Shown: positions 1 through 9,295, counted from the stretch's first letter. The stretch: DNA of 64,000 nucleotides from Flaviaestuariibacter sp. (GCA_025963645.1 JAOQAI010000017.1:124001-188000), one strand, 5' to 3'. Translations and numbers: made by a program. Notes: a model not told the origin generated them from the sequence alone.

Positions 1-1
1 G

Positions 2-946
2 GGCACCATTAAGTTACCGAAGAAGTTTTTACAGCAAGGTGAATCCGGTCCTGCCGTTACGGCCCTGAAGACGCGGCTGGTAGCCAGCGGTGAATTTCGC
101 TCCGAAGACCGCTCACCGGAATTTACACCTGAACTTTCTGAAGCGGTGCGAAAAGCCCAGGAACGCTTCGGCTATAAACCCAATGGCGTGGTGGATGCCC
201 CGCTGGTAAAGGCATTGAACGTGCCGGTTAGCAAACGCATTGCCCAACTGGAAGTGAACCTGGAGCGCCTGATGGTTACACCGGCGCCTACTAGCGGTAC
301 CCGCTTGGTTGCCAATATACCTGAGTATAAACTGCATGTATATGAAGGTGACCGGCTGGTATTTGATATGGCCATAGTGGTTGGTTCCGAAAGCAATAAG
401 ACGGTGATCTTTAATGACGAGATGAAAACGGTTGTGTTCTCGCCTTATTGGAATGTGCCGCCGAGCATTGTAAAGAACGAGATATTGCCGGCTATGCGTG
501 GCAACCGCGAGTACCTGTGGCGCAACCGCTATGTGCAGACCGGGGAAGAGAATGGGTTGCCCGTGATACGCCAGTTGCCTGGTGCCAAGAACTCGCTGGG
601 GAAGGTGAAATTTGTCTTCCCGAACAGCCATAATATTTATTTCCATGATACGCCGGCCAAGTCGCTCTTTAGTTTGAATAAGCGGGCTTTTAGCCACGGC
701 TGTATTCGATTAAGTGAGCCGGCTAAGTTGGCGGAATACCTGCTGCGCAATAGCAAGGAGTGGACGCCTGCCCGCATTAAAGCGGCTATGGATGGCGGCA
801 AGGAAACGGTGGTGGCACTTGACTGGGCGGTGCCGGTTTCCATTACTTATTTTACCACCTGGGTAGACGATAAGGGGCTGACGCATTTCCGGGATGACGT
901 GTACGGAAAAGATGCGGCAGATGCACGGATGCTGGCAGGGAGGTAG
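2..946 (+). CDS. L,D-transpeptidase (YkuD/YcbB-type), 5' end outside the window
   Basis: The frame is open from the window edge, so the N-terminus is missing; the GTG at 146 is internal and not the start. The first ~70 visible residues look like a peptidoglycan-binding helical domain (LQQGESGPAV ... GYKPNGVVD). A YkuD catalytic domain follows, with the catalytic motif SHGCIRL near 688-711 (Cys nucleophile, preceding His) and an upstream HDTP. Enzymes of this family form 3-3 crosslinks or attach proteins to peptidoglycan in the periplasm. The order PG-binding then YkuD, with a long central region, fits the large YcbB/LdtD type. The product is secure; the exact substrate is not. Confidence 0.88.
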   Translation, partial: GTIKLPKKFLQQGESGPAVTALKTRLVASGEFRSEDRSPEFTPELSEAVRKAQERFGYKPNGVVDAPLVKALNVPVSKRIAQLEVNLERLMVTPAPTSGTRLVANIPEYKLHVYEGDRLVFDMAIVVGSESNKTVIFNDEMKTVVFSPYWNVPPSIVKNEILPAMRGNREYLWRNRYVQTGEENGLPVIRQLPGAKNSLGKVKFVFPNSHNIYFHDTPAKSLFSLNKRAFSHGCIRLSEPAKLAEYLLRNSKEWTPARIKAAMDGGKETVVALDWAVPVSITYFTTWVDDKGLTHFRDDVYGKDAADARMLAGR

Positions 947-1062
947 ATGCTATAGTTGACTGATTAATATGTTGATAGGTGAATGGGGTGGAGAAAGCAT
1001 CATGGCAATAGGCTGCTGTGGTGCGATTATTATAGCAAGTAGTGCTTACCAAATAAACAATT

Positions 1063-1470
1063 ATGAAAGCACTTTTTACCCGCACCGCATTTCTCCTCTT
1101 TTCTTTTGGACTGTTTTTGCCGGAAGTAAATGCCAGCTTAATTCCGAAAGCACCTCCAACAGAAACACCTGATGCGGCTACCGTGAGGGAAGCCATGAAA
1201 TCCTTCACCAGCTTAAGCGCCAAAGAAAAGAAGGCAAAGCTTAAGGAAGTAAAGAAAGCGCTAAAGACTTTTAAAGCGCAGAAGAAAGCACAAAAAGCCC
1301 CGGTTGCCAGCACCGTGTTGCAAGTGATCTTTGCTATTCTTATTCCACCATTAGGCGTTTATCTGCACGAAGGTGAGATCAACAAGCGCTTTTGGATCTG
1401 CCTTTTGCTTACGCTTTTATTCTTTGTTCCGGGAATGATCTACGCCTTAGTAGTCGTACTGGGAGACTAA
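1063..1470 (+). CDS. Secreted-leader YqaE/Pmp3 (UPF0057) family membrane protein
   Basis: 135 residues. An N-terminal signal peptide (KALFTRTAFLLFSFGLFLPE) is followed by a Lys/Ala-rich helical stretch (residues ~45-85, KEKKAKLKEVKKALKTFKAQ) and a C-terminal Pmp3 core with two hydrophobic segments (ILIPPLGVYL ... LLLTLLFFVPGMIYAL). The IPPLGV and PGMIYA motifs are typical of the small Pmp3/YqaE proteins linked to membrane potential and stress. The Bacteroidota version is longer than the usual ~55 residues because of the leader and charged linker. It is a single gene followed by a strong terminator. The precise role is unknown. Confidence 0.8.
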   Translation: MKALFTRTAFLLFSFGLFLPEVNASLIPKAPPTETPDAATVREAMKSFTSLSAKEKKAKLKEVKKALKTFKAQKKAQKAPVASTVLQVIFAILIPPLGVYLHEGEINKRFWICLLLTLLFFVPGMIYALVVVLGD

Positions 1471-1491
1471 TACAATTCATTTTGTTATGGC

Positions 1492-1517
1492 AAAGCCCCC
1501 ATTTGGGGGCTTTTTTT
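1492..1517 (+). terminator. Intrinsic terminator after the Pmp3-family gene
   Basis: A perfect 9-bp stem (AAAGCCCCC / GGGGGCTTT) with an ATTT loop runs into a T-tract, 22 bases after the stop codon. Confidence 0.9.
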
Positions 1518-1597
1518 ATGATATACCGAAACACGGAAGCATGCTGAAACAAAAACGGCAACCGAAGCTGCCGTTTTCTATATATCAAGATGGATCA

Positions 1598-2251
1598 TTA
1601 ATCAACTGAGCGCCCCGGCCGGCGGCTGTCTGCTTCATCCCGCAATCCCTGTTCCCTGCTGCGGCGGATAGCTTCATCGTCGGCACTGCTGCCTTCGGGT
1701 GTGTAGGCTTGCGGTCCTGTCGCCTCATCACGGGTTATCTGGCGGTCAGAAGAAGTACTGTGGTTGCTTTTCTCCTCTTCCTTTCGTGACCGGTTTTTTA
1801 GCAGGTTATCGTTATTGAAATGCTCGTGATCGTAAAAAGGCGCACTGCTGTGCGCTTCATCGGTGCCAATGGCCGTATGGCTTCTTCCGAATACGGTGCT
1901 GATATCCATCTCGGCTTTTGGACCAAGGTGGTCTTTTTCATACCGTGGCAAAGCCCGTAACTGGAACGGCGTAACCTGGGGCAGCACTACGCTGTCGTGT
2001 GCCCGGTGTAGTTCTGCCAGCCCAATAGGTACCAGCACGGTGCGCTTCTCCAGCTGCAGCTCTTTGCTGTCCAGCACGTTCATCACCATATACCGCACCT
2101 TGCCTGCTTCTGTGTCAAAGACCAGTTCATGCACTTTGCCGATCTTATGACCGGCTGTATCCATTACTTCCCAACCGCGGATGTCGGGTTGTCCTTTTGA
2201 CATTTCGTAGCCGGAGCCGCGGAGTTCCTGCAAACGTTTTTTTATAGCCAT
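1598..2251 (-). CDS. PRC-barrel domain protein
   Basis: 217 residues from the ATG at 2251 (MAIKKRLQEL). The frame stays open further upstream, but that part has no family similarity, so this start is preferred. Residues ~25-100 look like a PRC-barrel (IRGWEVMDTAGHKIGKVHEL, then VRYMVMNVL). A second conserved segment follows (VLVPIG ... VVLPQVTPFQLRALP), and then a polar tail rich in Ser, Arg and Asp. Such proteins are common stress or envelope-associated proteins in soil Bacteroidota. No enzyme motif is visible. AAGGAG occurs about 25 bases upstream, which is rather far for a ribosome binding site. Confidence 0.75.
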   Translation of the reverse strand: MAIKKRLQELRGSGYEMSKGQPDIRGWEVMDTAGHKIGKVHELVFDTEAGKVRYMVMNVLDSKELQLEKRTVLVPIGLAELHRAHDSVVLPQVTPFQLRALPRYEKDHLGPKAEMDISTVFGRSHTAIGTDEAHSSAPFYDHEHFNNDNLLKNRSRKEEEKSNHSTSSDRQITRDEATGPQAYTPEGSSADDEAIRRSREQGLRDEADSRRPGRSVD

Positions 2252-2315
2252 GTTTTTTATTTTAGCGGAGCAAGCTCCTTGAATGATTTTGACGGAGGGG
2301 ATTAAAAACGAGCTT

Positions 2316-2507
2316 TTAGGGTCCAGGTGTTTGTTGATTAACACCTTGGCCCGATACGGAATCATGTGTAGGGGTTGGCGTAACGGCATTCTTCGCCCCA
2401 TCATTCTTTCCCATTACAAAAAAGATAATAGCCGCCGCAATGATAAGGGCTGCGAGAACCCAGGGCCAGATTGGTTTCTTCTTTCGTTGTACTAATAATT
2501 CTGCCAT
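2316..2507 (-). CDS. Small single-span membrane protein
   Basis: 63 residues from the ATG at 2507 (MAELLVQRKKKPIWPWVLA). The arrangement is a basic N-terminus, one transmembrane segment (~residues 12-32, WVLAALIIAAAIIFFVMG) and a Thr/Pro/Gln-rich tail. It is co-directional with the PRC-barrel gene 64 bases downstream, so the two may share a transcript. Family not recognised. Confidence 0.6.
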   Translation of the reverse strand: MAELLVQRKKKPIWPWVLAALIIAAAIIFFVMGKNDGAKNAVTPTPTHDSVSGQGVNQQTPGP

Positions 2508-2752
2508 AGCTAAAGGTTTGCTTTTGAGGTATTGTGTAGAAGTGAACTGTAAATTCCATGCCACAGCCCTTGCGTAAAATGGGACTGCTTTAACTCAGGT
2601 ATAAGGGAGCTTTATCGTGGTATGGGATTAGAATAGACTTGCTGCGAAATTATTTTACTGTGCCTGGGAGTAAAGGGACTGCTTTTGGTTACCTGCTCAA
2701 CCATTACCCTTGGCGTATTAAGATGTACATTTAAAATCTTTTAATCTTTTCT

Positions 2753-4480
2753 ATGCCACCCAAATCAAAAAAGTCATCCACACTTGCCCTTCTGGCCAAA
2801 ACCCCTACAGGCATTACCGGGCTGGATGAAATAACGGGAGGCGGGTTGCCGGCCGGACGGCCTTCACTTATCTGCGGTGATGCAGGCTGTGGCAAAACCT
2901 TGCTATCCTTAGAGTTTATTATACGTGGCGCTATGGAATTTGGTGAGCCGGGCGTATTCGTTGCCTTCGAAGAAAAAGCAGAAGAGTTGGCTATAAACGT
3001 AGCATCGCTTGGCTTTGACCTGCCTAAAATGCAAAAGGATAAATTGATCCGCATAGACCATGTGCAGATTGACCGCAATGAAATAGAAGAGACCGGGGAG
3101 TATGACCTAAGCGGTCTTTTCATCCGGCTGGATCATGCGATTAATGCCATCGGCGCCAAAAGAGTAGTGCTTGATACAATTGAAAATCTTTTTTCAGGGC
3201 TGAATAACCAGGGCATTCTCCGCGCCGAACTGCGTCGTCTTTTTGGGTGGTTGAAAGGGAAGGGTGTTACCGCCATCATTACCGGGGAACGGGGTGATGG
3301 AGGTCTTACACGGCAGGGGCTGGAAGAATATGTGTCGGACTGCGTGATACTGTTGGACCACCGGGTAACCAACCAGATCTCCACCCGGCTGTTGCGTATT
3401 GTAAAGTACCGCGGCTCCTTACATGGCACCAACGAATATCCTTTCCTAATAGACGAAGAAGGCATTTCCGTATTGCCAGTGACTTCGCTTCTCTTGGAAT
3501 CGGAAGTGTCCAGCCAGCGGGTTTCGTCCGGTATTCCCGCATTGGATAAGATGCTGGGAGGGAAAGGTTTTTTTCGCGGCAGCTCGATCCTCGTATCGGG
3601 AACGGCAGGAACGGGAAAGACCAGTGTAGCAGCCTTTTTTGCCAATGAAAGCTGCCTTCGTAAAGAGAAGTGTATCTATTTTGCTTTCGAGGAATCGCCC
3701 CAGCAGATCATCCGGAATATGAAGTCAATTGGGGGCGATCTAAAAACACATATTGATAACGGCTTGCTGGAAATGCATGCTTCCCGCCCTACTTTATACG
3801 GGTTGGAAATGCACCTTGTAGCCATCCATAAAAAAATTAAAAAGTTTAAGCCGAAGACGGTGATCCTCGACCCGATTACTAACCTCGTAACGGTGGGCTC
3901 GGTAAGCGAAGTAAAGTCCATGCTGATCCGGCTGATAGACTTCCTGCAGGCAGAGCAGATAACGGTATTGTTTACGGCCTTATCTCTTAATACTAACGTA
4001 AGTGAGCAGACCGATGAAGGCGTTTCCTCCTTGGTGGATGCCTGGCTTCAGGTGCGAGACATTGAATCGAACGGGGAACGGAACCGCGGCCTCTACATTA
4101 TGAAATCGCGGGGCATGAAACACTCCAACCAGGTACGGGAATTTGTGATCACCGATGAAGGATTAGACCTGGTGGATGTATACCTCGGTACGGATGGTGT
4201 CCTCATCGGATCGGCACGGGAGGCGCAACAACTGACAGAAGCCACCGGTCAAGCATTGCGAACGCATGCCGTGGGCCAAAAAGATATTGAGATACAGCGC
4301 AAGCGCAAGGTGCTGGAAGCTAAGATTGCTTCACTACACGAAGAGTTTGACTCGATGCAGGACCTGCTCAATAAATCTTATATAGAAGAAGAGCTACGGA
4401 AAGAAATAATGGAAAAGAACCGGGAACAAATGATCAAAAACAGGCTATCAAAAAACGCAGACCATGGCAAAAGCAAGTAA
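2753..4480 (+). CDS. kaiC: KaiC-family double-domain ATPase/kinase
   Basis: 575 residues with two RecA-like KaiC domains. CI has Walker A GDAGCGKT at residues 42-49 and the Glu pair in [13 protein letters not shown] has GTAGTGKTS at 283-291 and [10 protein letters not shown]. The stretch [10 protein letters not shown] (~420-429) aligns with the phosphorylated ITDSHISTIT segment of Synechococcus KaiC, giving Thr, Ser and Ser at the T426/S431/T432 positions. So the autokinase sites look retained, with Ser for Thr at the last. A ~90-residue C-terminal extension (coiled, Lys/Glu-rich) follows. It is the first gene of kaiC-kaiB-kaiB-kinase, and kaiB starts inside its 3' end. No kaiA is present. 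Outside cyanobacteria such proteins are tied to stress or timing; the role here is inference. Confidence 0.93.
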   Translation: MPPKSKKSSTLALLAKTPTGITGLDEITGGGLPAGRPSLICGDAGCGKTLLSLEFIIRGAMEFGEPGVFVAFEEKAEELAINVASLGFDLPKMQKDKLIRIDHVQIDRNEIEETGEYDLSGLFIRLDHAINAIGAKRVVLDTIENLFSGLNNQGILRAELRRLFGWLKGKGVTAIITGERGDGGLTRQGLEEYVSDCVILLDHRVTNQISTRLLRIVKYRGSLHGTNEYPFLIDEEGISVLPVTSLLLESEVSSQRVSSGIPALDKMLGGKGFFRGSSILVSGTAGTGKTSVAAFFANESCLRKEKCIYFAFEESPQQIIRNMKSIGGDLKTHIDNGLLEMHASRPTLYGLEMHLVAIHKKIKKFKPKTVILDPITNLVTVGSVSEVKSMLIRLIDFLQAEQITVLFTALSLNTNVSEQTDEGVSSLVDAWLQVRDIESNGERNRGLYIMKSRGMKHSNQVREFVITDEGLDLVDVYLGTDGVLIGSAREAQQLTEATGQALRTHAVGQKDIEIQRKRKVLEAKIASLHEEFDSMQDLLNKSYIEEELRKEIMEKNREQMIKNRLSKNADHGKSK

Positions 4481-4772
4481 GACGGAAAAAAAGGAATACA
4501 AGTGGGAGCTGCGATTGTATGTTGCCGGCAATACCCCGAAGTCAGTGACTGCGTTAAACAACCTGAAGAAGTATTGTGAGCAGCATTTAAAAGGCGAATA
4601 CAGCATTGAGGTAATAGATCTGCTGGTGCAACCGCAATTGGCAGAGGGTGACCAGATACTGGCAATACCGACCTTGGTGCGAAAGTTCCCGGAGCCGATC
4701 CGCAAGATCATCGGAGATCTTTCCAATGAAGAGAAAGTGTTGGTAGGATTAAATATCCGGCCCGTAAAATAA
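4464..4772 (+). CDS. kaiB: KaiB-family protein (first copy)
   Basis: 102 residues with a thioredoxin-like KaiB fold: [18 protein letters not shown] at the N-terminus, [20 protein letters not shown] in the middle, [20 protein letters not shown] after it. In cyanobacteria KaiB binds the KaiC CI ring in the dephosphorylating phase of the clock and also competes for the kinase SasA. The ATG lies inside the end of kaiC (17-base overlap), which implies translational coupling. The second kaiB follows 4 bases later. Confidence 0.9.
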   Translation: MAKASKTEKKEYKWELRLYVAGNTPKSVTALNNLKKYCEQHLKGEYSIEVIDLLVQPQLAEGDQILAIPTLVRKFPEPIRKIIGDLSNEEKVLVGLNIRPVK

Positions 4773-4776
4773 AAAC

Positions 4777-5097
4777 ATGGATAGAGAGGAAACGCTGCGA
4801 TCCGCTATAGAGCTGCCCGGGAAGGAGGAAGAATTTATACTTCGGTTGTTCATTACCGGCGCTACGCCCAATTCCATACGTGCAGTAAGCAATATCAAGC
4901 AGATATGCGAGCAGCATTTGAAAGGGCGCTATTCACTGGATATAGTGGATGTGTACCAACAGGAAACATGTGCGGAGGCGGAGCAGCTAATTGCCTTGCC
5001 GCTATTAATAAAAAAGCAACCCTTTCCTGAACGGCGGATGGTTGGCGACCTCTCGAACACCGAAAAAGTACTAAAAGGGCTGGGATTAACATCATAA
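4777..5097 (+). CDS. kaiB: KaiB-family protein (second copy)
   Basis: 106 residues, a diverged paralogue of the preceding gene. The shared pattern is FILRLFITGATPNSIRAVSN, then SLDIVDVYQQETCAEAEQLI, ALPLLIKKQPFPERRMVGDL. It has a longer acidic N-terminus (MDREETLRSAIELPGKEEE). Its stop overlaps the next start as TAATG. Two tandem, clearly unequal KaiB copies suggest division of labour, for example one for KaiC and one for the kinase, but that is inference. Confidence 0.9.
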   Translation: MDREETLRSAIELPGKEEEFILRLFITGATPNSIRAVSNIKQICEQHLKGRYSLDIVDVYQQETCAEAEQLIALPLLIKKQPFPERRMVGDLSNTEKVLKGLGLTS

Positions 5098-6401
5098 TGG
5101 GGGAAGGGAACGTGTCATATAAAACAAAGGAAGAACTGGAAGCGGAGCTGGAGGAAGTGCGCTACCGGTTAGAGGAAGCAAATGAAACCATTGAAGCTAT
5201 CCGGACCGGGCAGGTGGATGCGCTGGTGATGCAATCGGAAACGGGACACCAGTTATATACGCTTAAAAGCGCTGACCAAACATATCGGGTATTTATTGAA
5301 AAGATGACCGAAGGTGCGGTTACGCTAAACCGTGAGGGCGTTATCCTGTATTGCAATTCGCAGTTTGCCCGGATGGTCGCCCAACCACTATCGCAAGTGA
5401 TAGGGATATACTTTGAAAACTTTATTGCTCCCGATAAGAAGAGTGATTATGAGTCGCTTTTTCAAAAATGCTGGACCTCCGATTGCAAAGGGGAAGTGGT
5501 ATTGCTTGCTGGGGAATCGAATACACCCGTACAGCTATCCCTAACCACGCTGGAGTTGGACGAAGGCGTTTCGCTTAGCATTATCCTGACCGACCTTACC
5601 TCGCAAAAAGCCGCCCAGCAAGAGTTGCAGCTTACCATTGAGCAATTGGCGGAAATGAACAAGGCCCTGGAATCCAGCAATAATGACCTGCAGCAATTTG
5701 CTTCCGTAGCCTCGCACGACCTACAGGAACCGCTGCGAAAGATCCAGATATTCTCCAGCCTGCTAAAAGAAAAACAAACCCAGATCACTCCTGAATCGGC
5801 TGTGTACCTGGAAAAGATTATTGATTCTTCCAGCCGCATGAAATCGCTGATCGTGGACATCCTGAACTATTCCAGGCTTTCCGCAGCCGACCATTTGATA
5901 GAGTGTGTGGATATTGGCATTTTAGTAAAGGAACTGCTGGAGGATTTTGAATTGGTTATCCAGGATAAATCCGCCGTGATAGACATCGGGGAACTCCCTT
6001 GCCTTGATGCGAACCGCGGCCAGATACGGCAAGTATTTCAGAACATCATCAGCAATGCTTTAAAGTTTTCAATTCCGGACACACCGCCACATATTACCAT
6101 TCATTCCCAACGCATGGCCTTGAAAGCCTTTGACGCTGTTGAGGATTCCAAGGGAGCGTTTTGCCAGATCACCATCCGGGACAATGGGATCGGGTTTGAT
6201 GAAAAATATGTGCGCAACATCTTTGCGCTTTTTGAGCGGCTGAACTCCAAAGACAAATACGAAGGCACGGGCATTGGCTTGGCCATTGCCAAGAAGATCA
6301 TTGATAAACACCATGGGCTGTTAACAGCTACGAGTGAACCGGGACAGGGTGCTACGTTTAAGATCGTGTTGCCAATGACCCAGGAAGAGGTTGGTAGTTA
6401 A
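5097..6401 (+). CDS. PAS-domain sensor histidine kinase of the kai operon
   Basis: 434 residues, cytoplasmic, with no membrane segment. Order: N-terminal coiled coil (KEELEAELEEVRYRLEEANE); PAS domain (~60-170); HisKA with the phospho-acceptor His in FASVASHDLQEPLRKIQ (~residue 207); HATPase_c with N-box ISNAL, DNGIGFD, and GTGIGLAIAKKI. It has no receiver and no KaiB-like N-terminus, so it is not a SasA orthologue by architecture. Its ATG overlaps the kaiB stop, placing it as the probable output of the KaiBC module. No response regulator is adjacent, so its partner must lie elsewhere. Confidence 0.9.
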   Translation: MGEGNVSYKTKEELEAELEEVRYRLEEANETIEAIRTGQVDALVMQSETGHQLYTLKSADQTYRVFIEKMTEGAVTLNREGVILYCNSQFARMVAQPLSQVIGIYFENFIAPDKKSDYESLFQKCWTSDCKGEVVLLAGESNTPVQLSLTTLELDEGVSLSIILTDLTSQKAAQQELQLTIEQLAEMNKALESSNNDLQQFASVASHDLQEPLRKIQIFSSLLKEKQTQITPESAVYLEKIIDSSSRMKSLIVDILNYSRLSAADHLIECVDIGILVKELLEDFELVIQDKSAVIDIGELPCLDANRGQIRQVFQNIISNALKFSIPDTPPHITIHSQRMALKAFDAVEDSKGAFCQITIRDNGIGFDEKYVRNIFALFERLNSKDKYEGTGIGLAIAKKIIDKHHGLLTATSEPGQGATFKIVLPMTQEEVGS

Positions 6402-6423
6402 ACATAAAGAGTGCAAAAAAGGC

Positions 6424-6456
6424 ACAAAAAAGCCCTGTAAGTAAACTTACAAGGCT
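6424..6456 (-). terminator. Terminator downstream of tRNA-Asn
   Basis: An 11-position stem with one mismatch (AGCC.TGTAAG / CTTACA.GGCT, TAAA loop) at 6431-6456 is followed, on the minus strand, by a T-run (complement of A 6426-6431). It also lies just after the kinase gene on the other strand but has no T-run in that direction. Confidence 0.75.
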
Positions 6457-6463
6457 TAAAAAG

Positions 6464-6537
6464 CTCCCCAGTCAGGACTTGAACCTGAGACCCTCTGATT
6501 AACAGTCAGATGCTCTAACCAACTGAGCTACTGAGGA
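6464..6537 (-). tRNA. tRNA-Asn (GTT)
   Basis: A 74-base cloverleaf on the minus strand. The acceptor stem TCCTCAG/CTGGGGA pairs with one G-T wobble, the D-arm is AGCTCAGTTGGTTAGAGC, the anticodon stem-loop is TCTGACTGTTAATCAGA giving GTT, and the T-arm contains GGTTCAAGTCC. The discriminator is G and CCA is not encoded. Confidence 0.96.
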
Positions 6538-6657
6538 GTGTTTATCCTGAACTTGTTTCAGGGTTCCCGTTTTCGGGAGGGCAAAAATAGGATATTTTAG
6601 TTTTAGTACAAATGAAAATGAACAAGTTGTAAAGATTTTTTGAAAAGCGATCTCTGG

Positions 6658-7029
6658 TTAGAACAGATTCGCCAACAAACCTTTCTCTAATCCTATAAAA
6701 ACACCTTCGTCTTGTATGTCAACCGGCCAGTGTTTCAGGTAGTACCCTTCGCCAGTGACGTTGCGGCCATTCTTCAGGCAAAACTTATAACGGTGCAGCG
6801 GGCAAACCACGTTGCCCTGGGCATCAATGGTGCCATGCAAGAAGGTGCCGCTGGCGTGGGGGCATTTGGGGGCGAAGGCAAATAAAGTATTTTCGAAGCG
6901 ACCTACGCAAACCAATTTTCCAGCCGCATTTACTTCTGCCAAACCGTTATCATTAAAAGGAATCTCTGCAACCGATTCGGCTATCTTGATCCAATTGTAT
7001 TTTTCATTGTGCATAGGAACCTGTGGCAT
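6658..7029 (-). CDS. Rieske [2Fe-2S] ferredoxin-like protein
   Basis: 123 residues from the ATG at 7029; an alternative ATG at 7014 would remove five residues. Both cluster-ligand motifs are present: CPHASG and, 17 residues on, CPLHRYKF. This is a stand-alone Rieske domain of the kind that serves as a small electron carrier, as in NirD-like or dioxygenase ferredoxins. No oxygenase or reductase is adjacent. It follows hflX by 17 bases on the same strand, so co-transcription is likely. The electron partner is unknown. Confidence 0.85.
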   Translation of the reverse strand: MPQVPMHNEKYNWIKIAESVAEIPFNDNGLAEVNAAGKLVCVGRFENTLFAFAPKCPHASGTFLHGTIDAQGNVVCPLHRYKFCLKNGRNVTGEGYYLKHWPVDIQDEGVFIGLEKGLLANLF

Positions 7030-7046
7030 CAATACCAAGAGCTGGT

Positions 7047-8237
7047 TTAGTAATCAAACTCCGTTTTATATGGAAATCGCACCCGGTAAAGTTCCCGCAC
7101 CTTATCAAGGATGGTCTGGCGCAAAGCATCAATGTTGGTTCGTTCTAAAGCTGAAATAAAGATGGCATTGCCACCCGTTTCTTCGTTCCAACGCTGCTCC
7201 AGGTCTTGCAATAGCGCCTTCTTTGTATCTTCTTCCAGCCACTCGTCAAAGGTTTTGGATGCGTAGAGATCCATTTTATTGAAGATGGTAATAATAGGCT
7301 TTTCGAAAGAGCCCAGCTCCTGCAGGGTTTTGTTCACCACACCGATCTGGTCTTCATAATTCGGGTGCGATATATCCACTACATGCATCAGGATGTCTGC
7401 CTCCCGAACTTCATCCAGCGTACTCTTGAAGCTTTCCACCAGGTGATGCGGCAGCTTGCGAATAAATCCTACTGTATCGCTTAGCAAGAAAGGGGTGGTT
7501 TCATAAACCATTTTCCTTGTTGTCGTATCCAAAGTAGCAAACAGCTTATTCTCTGCCAGCAATTCGCTTTTGGACAGGAGGTTCATCAGGGTGCTTTTTC
7601 CAACATTGGTATAACCTACCAATGCTACGCGTATGAACTCGCCCCGCTCCTTGCGTTGCGTAAAAGCTTGTTTATCAATTTCGACTAGCCGTTTGCGCAA
7701 CAAGGTGATCTTATCCCGAACGATCCGGCGGTCGGTTTCAATCTCCGTTTCACCCGGACCTCTTGTTCCGATACCACCGCCTAAGCGTTCCAAATGCTTC
7801 CACATGCCTCGAAGGCGTGGTAAAATATACTGGTACTGTGCCAGTTCTACCTGTGCTTTCGCCTGTGCGGTTTTAGCACGCCGGGCAAAAATATCAAGAA
7901 TCAGGTCAGAGCGATCCAGCACCTTCACACCGACCACTTCTTCGATATTGCCGATTTGCGATCCGGATAGTTCATCATCAAAAATGATCAGCTGAATGCC
8001 CCGGAGGTGCACAAAATTTTTGATCTCTTCCAGTTTGCCTTTACCCACAAAGGTTTTGCTATCGGGATGGGGCAGTTTTTGGATAAACCGTTTCACAGTT
8101 ACGGCACCTGCCGTTTCGGCCAGGAAAGCCAGTTCATCCAGGTATTCCTGCACCTGTGGCTCCCGCTGGTCTTTTTGCACTAATCCTACCAACACCGCCT
8201 GTTCTTCTTCTTTGATCTTATTGCTCTTGTCAATCAT
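7047..8237 (-). CDS. hflX: GTPase HflX
   Basis: 396 residues, near the usual family length. The N-terminal HflX domain (FVGKGKLEEIKNF, then IIFDDELSGSQ) and a conserved coiled linker with GGIGTRGPGETEIETDRR precede the G domain with G1 GYTNVGKST, switch/G3 DTVGFIRKLP and G4 NKMD. HflX binds the large ribosomal subunit and rescues stalled 70S ribosomes under heat or antibiotic stress. ATG at 8237; no terminator separates it from the outer-membrane gene upstream other than the hairpin at 8248-8282. Confidence 0.95.
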   Translation of the reverse strand: MIDKSNKIKEEEQAVLVGLVQKDQREPQVQEYLDELAFLAETAGAVTVKRFIQKLPHPDSKTFVGKGKLEEIKNFVHLRGIQLIIFDDELSGSQIGNIEEVVGVKVLDRSDLILDIFARRAKTAQAKAQVELAQYQYILPRLRGMWKHLERLGGGIGTRGPGETEIETDRRIVRDKITLLRKRLVEIDKQAFTQRKERGEFIRVALVGYTNVGKSTLMNLLSKSELLAENKLFATLDTTTRKMVYETTPFLLSDTVGFIRKLPHHLVESFKSTLDEVREADILMHVVDISHPNYEDQIGVVNKTLQELGSFEKPIITIFNKMDLYASKTFDEWLEEDTKKALLQDLEQRWNEETGGNAIFISALERTNIDALRQTILDKVRELYRVRFPYKTEFDY

Positions 8238-8247
8238 AATATCCTAT

Positions 8248-8282
8248 AAAAATAAAAAAAGCGAACCATACCGGTTCGCTTC
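8248..8282 (-). terminator. Terminator between the outer-membrane gene and hflX
   Basis: The stem AAGCGAACC / GGTTCGCTT is followed on the minus strand by a long T-run (complement of the A-rich 8248-8260). It ends the upstream gene at 8315-9052. Confidence 0.85.
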
Positions 8283-8314
8283 AAAATAAGGTCCAAAAGA
8301 ATACGCTTACCAAA

Positions 8315-9052
8315 TTAAAGACCGCTAATGTTCAGCCCGATCGTAACCGGTCGTACTTGCGGCCCTAAGCCCTCCTTAAACAAGGTTGTAACCTGGTAAG
8401 AACCAAAGAGACTAAAATGTCCAAAGCCAACGCGGCCTGTAGCTGAAAGACGGTTGGTATTGAAGAAGCGTTTGCTGAATTCTTTTTCTTTATAATCGTT
8501 GATAGTGCCGCCGGCATGTCTCACCAGTTCTTTTCCTTTAGTATGTGCGTTAAGCAGCATTCCAACTTTTAAGCCTATGGCTGCTTTAAATGATCTTGGA
8601 TTGCCCGGGCTGGCTAAAAACCGCAATTCTACCGGCACCTCTACATAAGAAGTGGCGATCTTATTTTTCTTGAAATAAGCCGTGTCCCGGCTGCTTGCGT
8701 TCACGTTGCGAAAGCGGATTGCCGGCGCATTCTCAGCGATGCTAATCGCTGTTCGCTTAAAGAAAACATGATCTGAACCAATACCCACACCAATCGCAGC
8801 GCTCATCTTAGGATTGGTACGAAATGGAAAATTCAGCATGAAATAGATGTTCAGCGAACGTGGAATACCACTGGTTGAGATCGTATCAGGTTTGCCCGCC
8901 CATTGTGTATAACCAACCTGTATCATAAGGTGATCATTGGAGGAAGGAAGGGCCCGGCTGCTAAGTATGGTGTTTTTTACGGTTGAATCAGATTGTGCCA
9001 ACAAAGCTCCGCTTACACACATGGCCAAGACAACGACAACAATTTTTCTCAT
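8315..9052 (-). CDS. Outer-membrane beta-barrel protein
   Basis: 245 residues. A signal peptide (MRKIVVVVLAMCVSGALLAQ) is cleaved after ALLAQ. Alternating hydrophobic/polar strands follow, including LMIQVGYTQWAG, MSAAIGVGIGSDHVFF, SYVEVPVELRFLA and KAAIGLKVGMLL, ending PVTIGLNISGL. The pattern and length fit the PorT/OmpW-like barrels common in Bacteroidota. Its ligand or function is not evident. A consensus -7 box lies 18 bases upstream of the start. Confidence 0.8.
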   Translation of the reverse strand: MRKIVVVVLAMCVSGALLAQSDSTVKNTILSSRALPSSNDHLMIQVGYTQWAGKPDTISTSGIPRSLNIYFMLNFPFRTNPKMSAAIGVGIGSDHVFFKRTAISIAENAPAIRFRNVNASSRDTAYFKKNKIATSYVEVPVELRFLASPGNPRSFKAAIGLKVGMLLNAHTKGKELVRHAGGTINDYKEKEFSKRFFNTNRLSATGRVGFGHFSLFGSYQVTTLFKEGLGPQVRPVTIGLNISGL

Positions 9053-9069
9053 AATAAGGCTTAAAAAAA

Positions 9070-9077
9070 CAAATGTA
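9070..9077 (-). promoter_or_regulatory. Putative Bacteroidota -7 box for the outer-membrane gene
   Basis: On the minus strand it reads TACATTTG, a perfect match to TAnnTTTG, 18 bases before the ATG at 9052. No clear -33 TTTG is seen at the standard spacing. Confidence 0.5.
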
Positions 9078-9295
9078 TTGGACTAAGGGTTAATGAAAGG
9101 TTAAGAGCACGAAGGTAAGGGAACACAGGACTTTGAAAAAGAGGACTGAGGTATGCGTAATAACTTTGGAAAAGTCAATACCGTGCGTAGGAGGTAAAAC
9201 AAGATTGGGGAAATAGTCTCCACGACTGTCTTCAAAGACAATCGTAACGGGAAACAAAAGGGTGCACGGAAAGCGGCGCACCCTAACCTTCTTCA

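Noticed and set aside
5097..6401. SasA orthologue
   Set aside because: The protein has a PAS domain and a coiled coil, not the N-terminal KaiB-like domain that defines SasA.
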